Positions 62,101-64,000 of a DNA stretch of 64,000 bases are shown piece by piece (position 1 is the stretch's first letter; every line of letters begins with the position of its first letter). This stretch comes from Acanthornis magna (lineage: Eukaryota; Chordata; Aves; Passeriformes; Acanthizidae). The notes below the pieces were generated by a model. That model did not search any database and was not told the origin of the DNA. It saw nothing but the letters and a program-made list of their open reading frames with translations. Where the stretch lies: positions 12,976,001-13,040,000 of the forward strand of contig JAWUZG010000032.1 of NCBI GenBank assembly GCA_036785705.1, in the 5' to 3' direction. Both the position numbers and the translations under genes were made by a program.

Positions 62101-63099
62101 AGTATTGATTATTGGAGATTTAGTCCAGTTCATTCCCTGGATACTGCCAGGAGATACCAGTCTGGACAGAAAAGTGGCATCATATATTTCTGTTCCACAA
62201 GTGAAACCTGTCAGCTGAAATAAGGTAGGCAGTTGAGGTGTCCGCACTTGGAGAAAAGTGCTGAAAAACTAAAAAGGCTTCACAAACACATTTCAAGAAT
62301 CACCATGGGTCCATAAAACTCAATGTTACAGGCAGAGACACCCAAGAGAAAATTCAATACCAATAAAGGTTGAGAGACTGTTTGATGGTGAGTTCTCTTG
62401 CGCTTCTCAGTAGAGGACTTTCAGACCAGCAGTAAAAGGGTGTAACAAACCTTAGTGGTGAGAAGTTGGAACTTATTCCAAGCAAGAAAATGTACATTTT
62501 TAATAGTGTAAGGAAGTGCTTCTACCCAGATGAATTGAATGGGACGGAGTTTTAAGTTATTTTAAGTTAAGTTTTAAGACCCCAGCTGCCTGATCTGCCC
62601 TGGTGACTGCTGGTGACTGCTCTTATGAGCAGTCTTTTGACCTCTACAGAAGGAGGCTGTATCTCAGGTACTCTGGGGTAAATCTGTCTTTTTGAGTCAA
62701 ACTCATCTTCACTGGTGACTGCAGCTGCCCTGCAAAGGAAGTGGGAATTTTATAATAATGAATTGCCTTAACGATGTTTGCCAGAGCTGGTGGGTTGTGT
62801 CCTCAGTGCTCTGAAAGTACAACCTGTAAGACCTGGCTGACACTGACTACTTCTCACTTGGTAAAATAATTGTGGCGAAGCAGCCTGGAGTGGTTCTCAA
62901 AGGCAGGATGTTGAAATTAGCTAACCTCATGGTTTTTACTGGATCCCAGCTCCAAGGTCACTTCCAGTCTGGACCAGCCTCTATGTGACAAGGAGAGTTA
63001 GGTACCTGTGCCAGGGAGATGATTAGCTACAGATTGGTTGAACATAAAATATAGGTAAGGTTGTGCTGGGATACATCATGCATGATGTATGAACATTAA
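59191..63099. other. Intergenic DNA upstream of LCA5
   Basis: Holds the CR1 tip at 61,530-61,582 and a doubled TGGTGACTGC unit (62,601-62,620). No gene or RNA recognised. Confidence 0.5.
61530..61582 (+). mobile_element. CR1 LINE 3' tip
   Basis: GTGGGTCCCTTCCAACTCAGGATATTCTATGATTCTATGA is the last 50 bp of a CR1 element in plus orientation, with two copies of the terminal ATTCTATG unit. Confidence 0.85.
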
Positions 63100-63660
63100 C
63101 ACAAGCCAGCAGTGCACCCTTGCAATGCAACAAATATCACCTGGGGTTGCAAGGGGCAGTGCTGTCAGCTGGTGAGGGAAGGGACCCTCCCCTCTCTTCA
63201 GCACTGGTCGCACACTTTGGGAGTGCTGGGACCAGTTCTGGACACCCCAGTAGAAGGGAGGCATGGATATACTGGAGTGGGTCCAGTGAAGGACCATGAG
63301 GGATTGAGGTGTCTGATGTATGAGAGGCTGTAAATAAATACCTGATGAGGGCAGTAAAGGCAAAGGAATCAGGTGCTTCTCAGTGATGCCCAGGGGCAGG
63401 ACAAGAAGCAATGGACACACTTTGAAATACAGGAAATTCCATTTAAACATAAGAAAACACTTGTTACTGTGCAGGTGATCAAAGACAAGAAGTTTGTCAA
63501 GGGAGGTTGAGGAAATCTCCATCTTTGGAGATACTCAAAATGCAATTGGACATGGTCCTGAACAACCTACCCTAGCTGACCCTGCTTGAACAGGTGGGTG
63601 TTGCCCCAGACAATATTGAGAGATCCTTGGGACCTAGATATTCTGTGATTCTGCGATACC
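63100..63660 (+). mobile_element. CR1 LINE 3' fragment
   Basis: CCAGCAGTGCACCCTTGCAATG, CCCCTCTCTTCAGCACTGG, AGTTCTGGACACCCCAGTAG, GGGTCCAGTGAAGGACC, then GCCCAGGGGCAGGACAAG and a tail ending TATTCTGTGATTCTGCG. Plus orientation, moderately diverged, with small deletions. ORFs on both strands here are relics. Confidence 0.85.
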
Positions 63661-64000
63661 AGAATGCATATTATGGACAAGGAATGCTGGAGCTGATGAC
63701 ACTGGTCCTTCTAAGACACTGTGTCATTTGAATTCTTGTGTATGCATCCCTCACACATGTATGTTTTAATTAGGACTTTTAGTGTGGCATCAGCAGTCAA
63801 CTGCTGTTGATTAACTCCTCTACTTCTTATGGGCTTCTTTTGTCATGTCCTGTTGCATTTTAGGACTGTCAGAGACTGAAATAGTTCATGCCTCAAACAC
63901 TGATAATAAGTTTTGCTCATTATAACAAAAACTGTATAAAGAAACTACAACCAAAGAAGCATCAGTGAAGATACTTGACTGGGACTTTGGACTGAAAGTC

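Noticed and set aside
1..64000. Prokaryotic features such as operons, CRISPR arrays, riboswitches or phage modules
   Set aside because: The sequence is vertebrate nuclear DNA with spliced exons and CR1 LINEs; no regularly spaced repeat array or compact gene cluster exists.
55988..64000. First exon of SH3BGRL2, the mammalian neighbour on the 5' side of LCA5
   Set aside because: No second CpG island and no SH3BGR-like coding sequence is visible; the gene probably lies beyond the window.

Overview
This window is vertebrate nuclear DNA and almost certainly from a bird. Evidence for a bird: (i) the recognisable dispersed repeats are all CR1 LINE fragments of the avian type, many ending in the diagnostic ATTCTATG-like 3' tip; (ii) I see no Alu, B1 or mammalian L1; (iii) coding DNA is sparse and split by 1-5 kb introns with GT/AG junctions; (iv) one dense CpG island sits on an AT-rich background. 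The species cannot be fixed from the sequence.

One protein-coding gene can be fully supported: LCA5 (lebercilin), on the minus strand. Seven coding exons (49,854 down to 38,000) join in frame at consensus splice sites into a 684-codon reading frame plus stop. It matches mammalian lebercilin in order and at diagnostic motifs: MGER start, coiled-coil block, [21 protein letters not shown] and the EDEIEEV C-terminus. A 5' UTR segment of the first coding exon reaches 50,038. The promoter lies in a CpG island (about 54,390-55,250) with three minus-oriented CCAAT boxes and a motif matching the RFX X-box consensus, as expected for a ciliary gene. A probable poly(A) signal lies near 37,411.

Layout: 1-37,380 is an intergenic desert downstream of LCA5 with old and younger CR1 pieces, a few microsatellites and no convincing gene. 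37,381-54,930 is LCA5. 54,390-55,290 is the CpG-island promoter plus a CCCTG-type repeat that is G-rich on the minus strand. 55,343-64,000 is upstream intergenic DNA with more CR1 fragments and one unexplained canonical TATA box. In mammals the neighbours are HMGN3 (LCA5 3' side) and SH3BGRL2 (5' side); neither is visible here.

I found no undescribed multi-gene system. The most unusual local structures are a perfect 42-bp inverted repeat with a 23-nt spacer in an LCA5 intron, a cluster of five short uORFs before the LCA5 start codon, the X-box/CCAAT promoter array, and two CR1 copies facing away from the island on either side.
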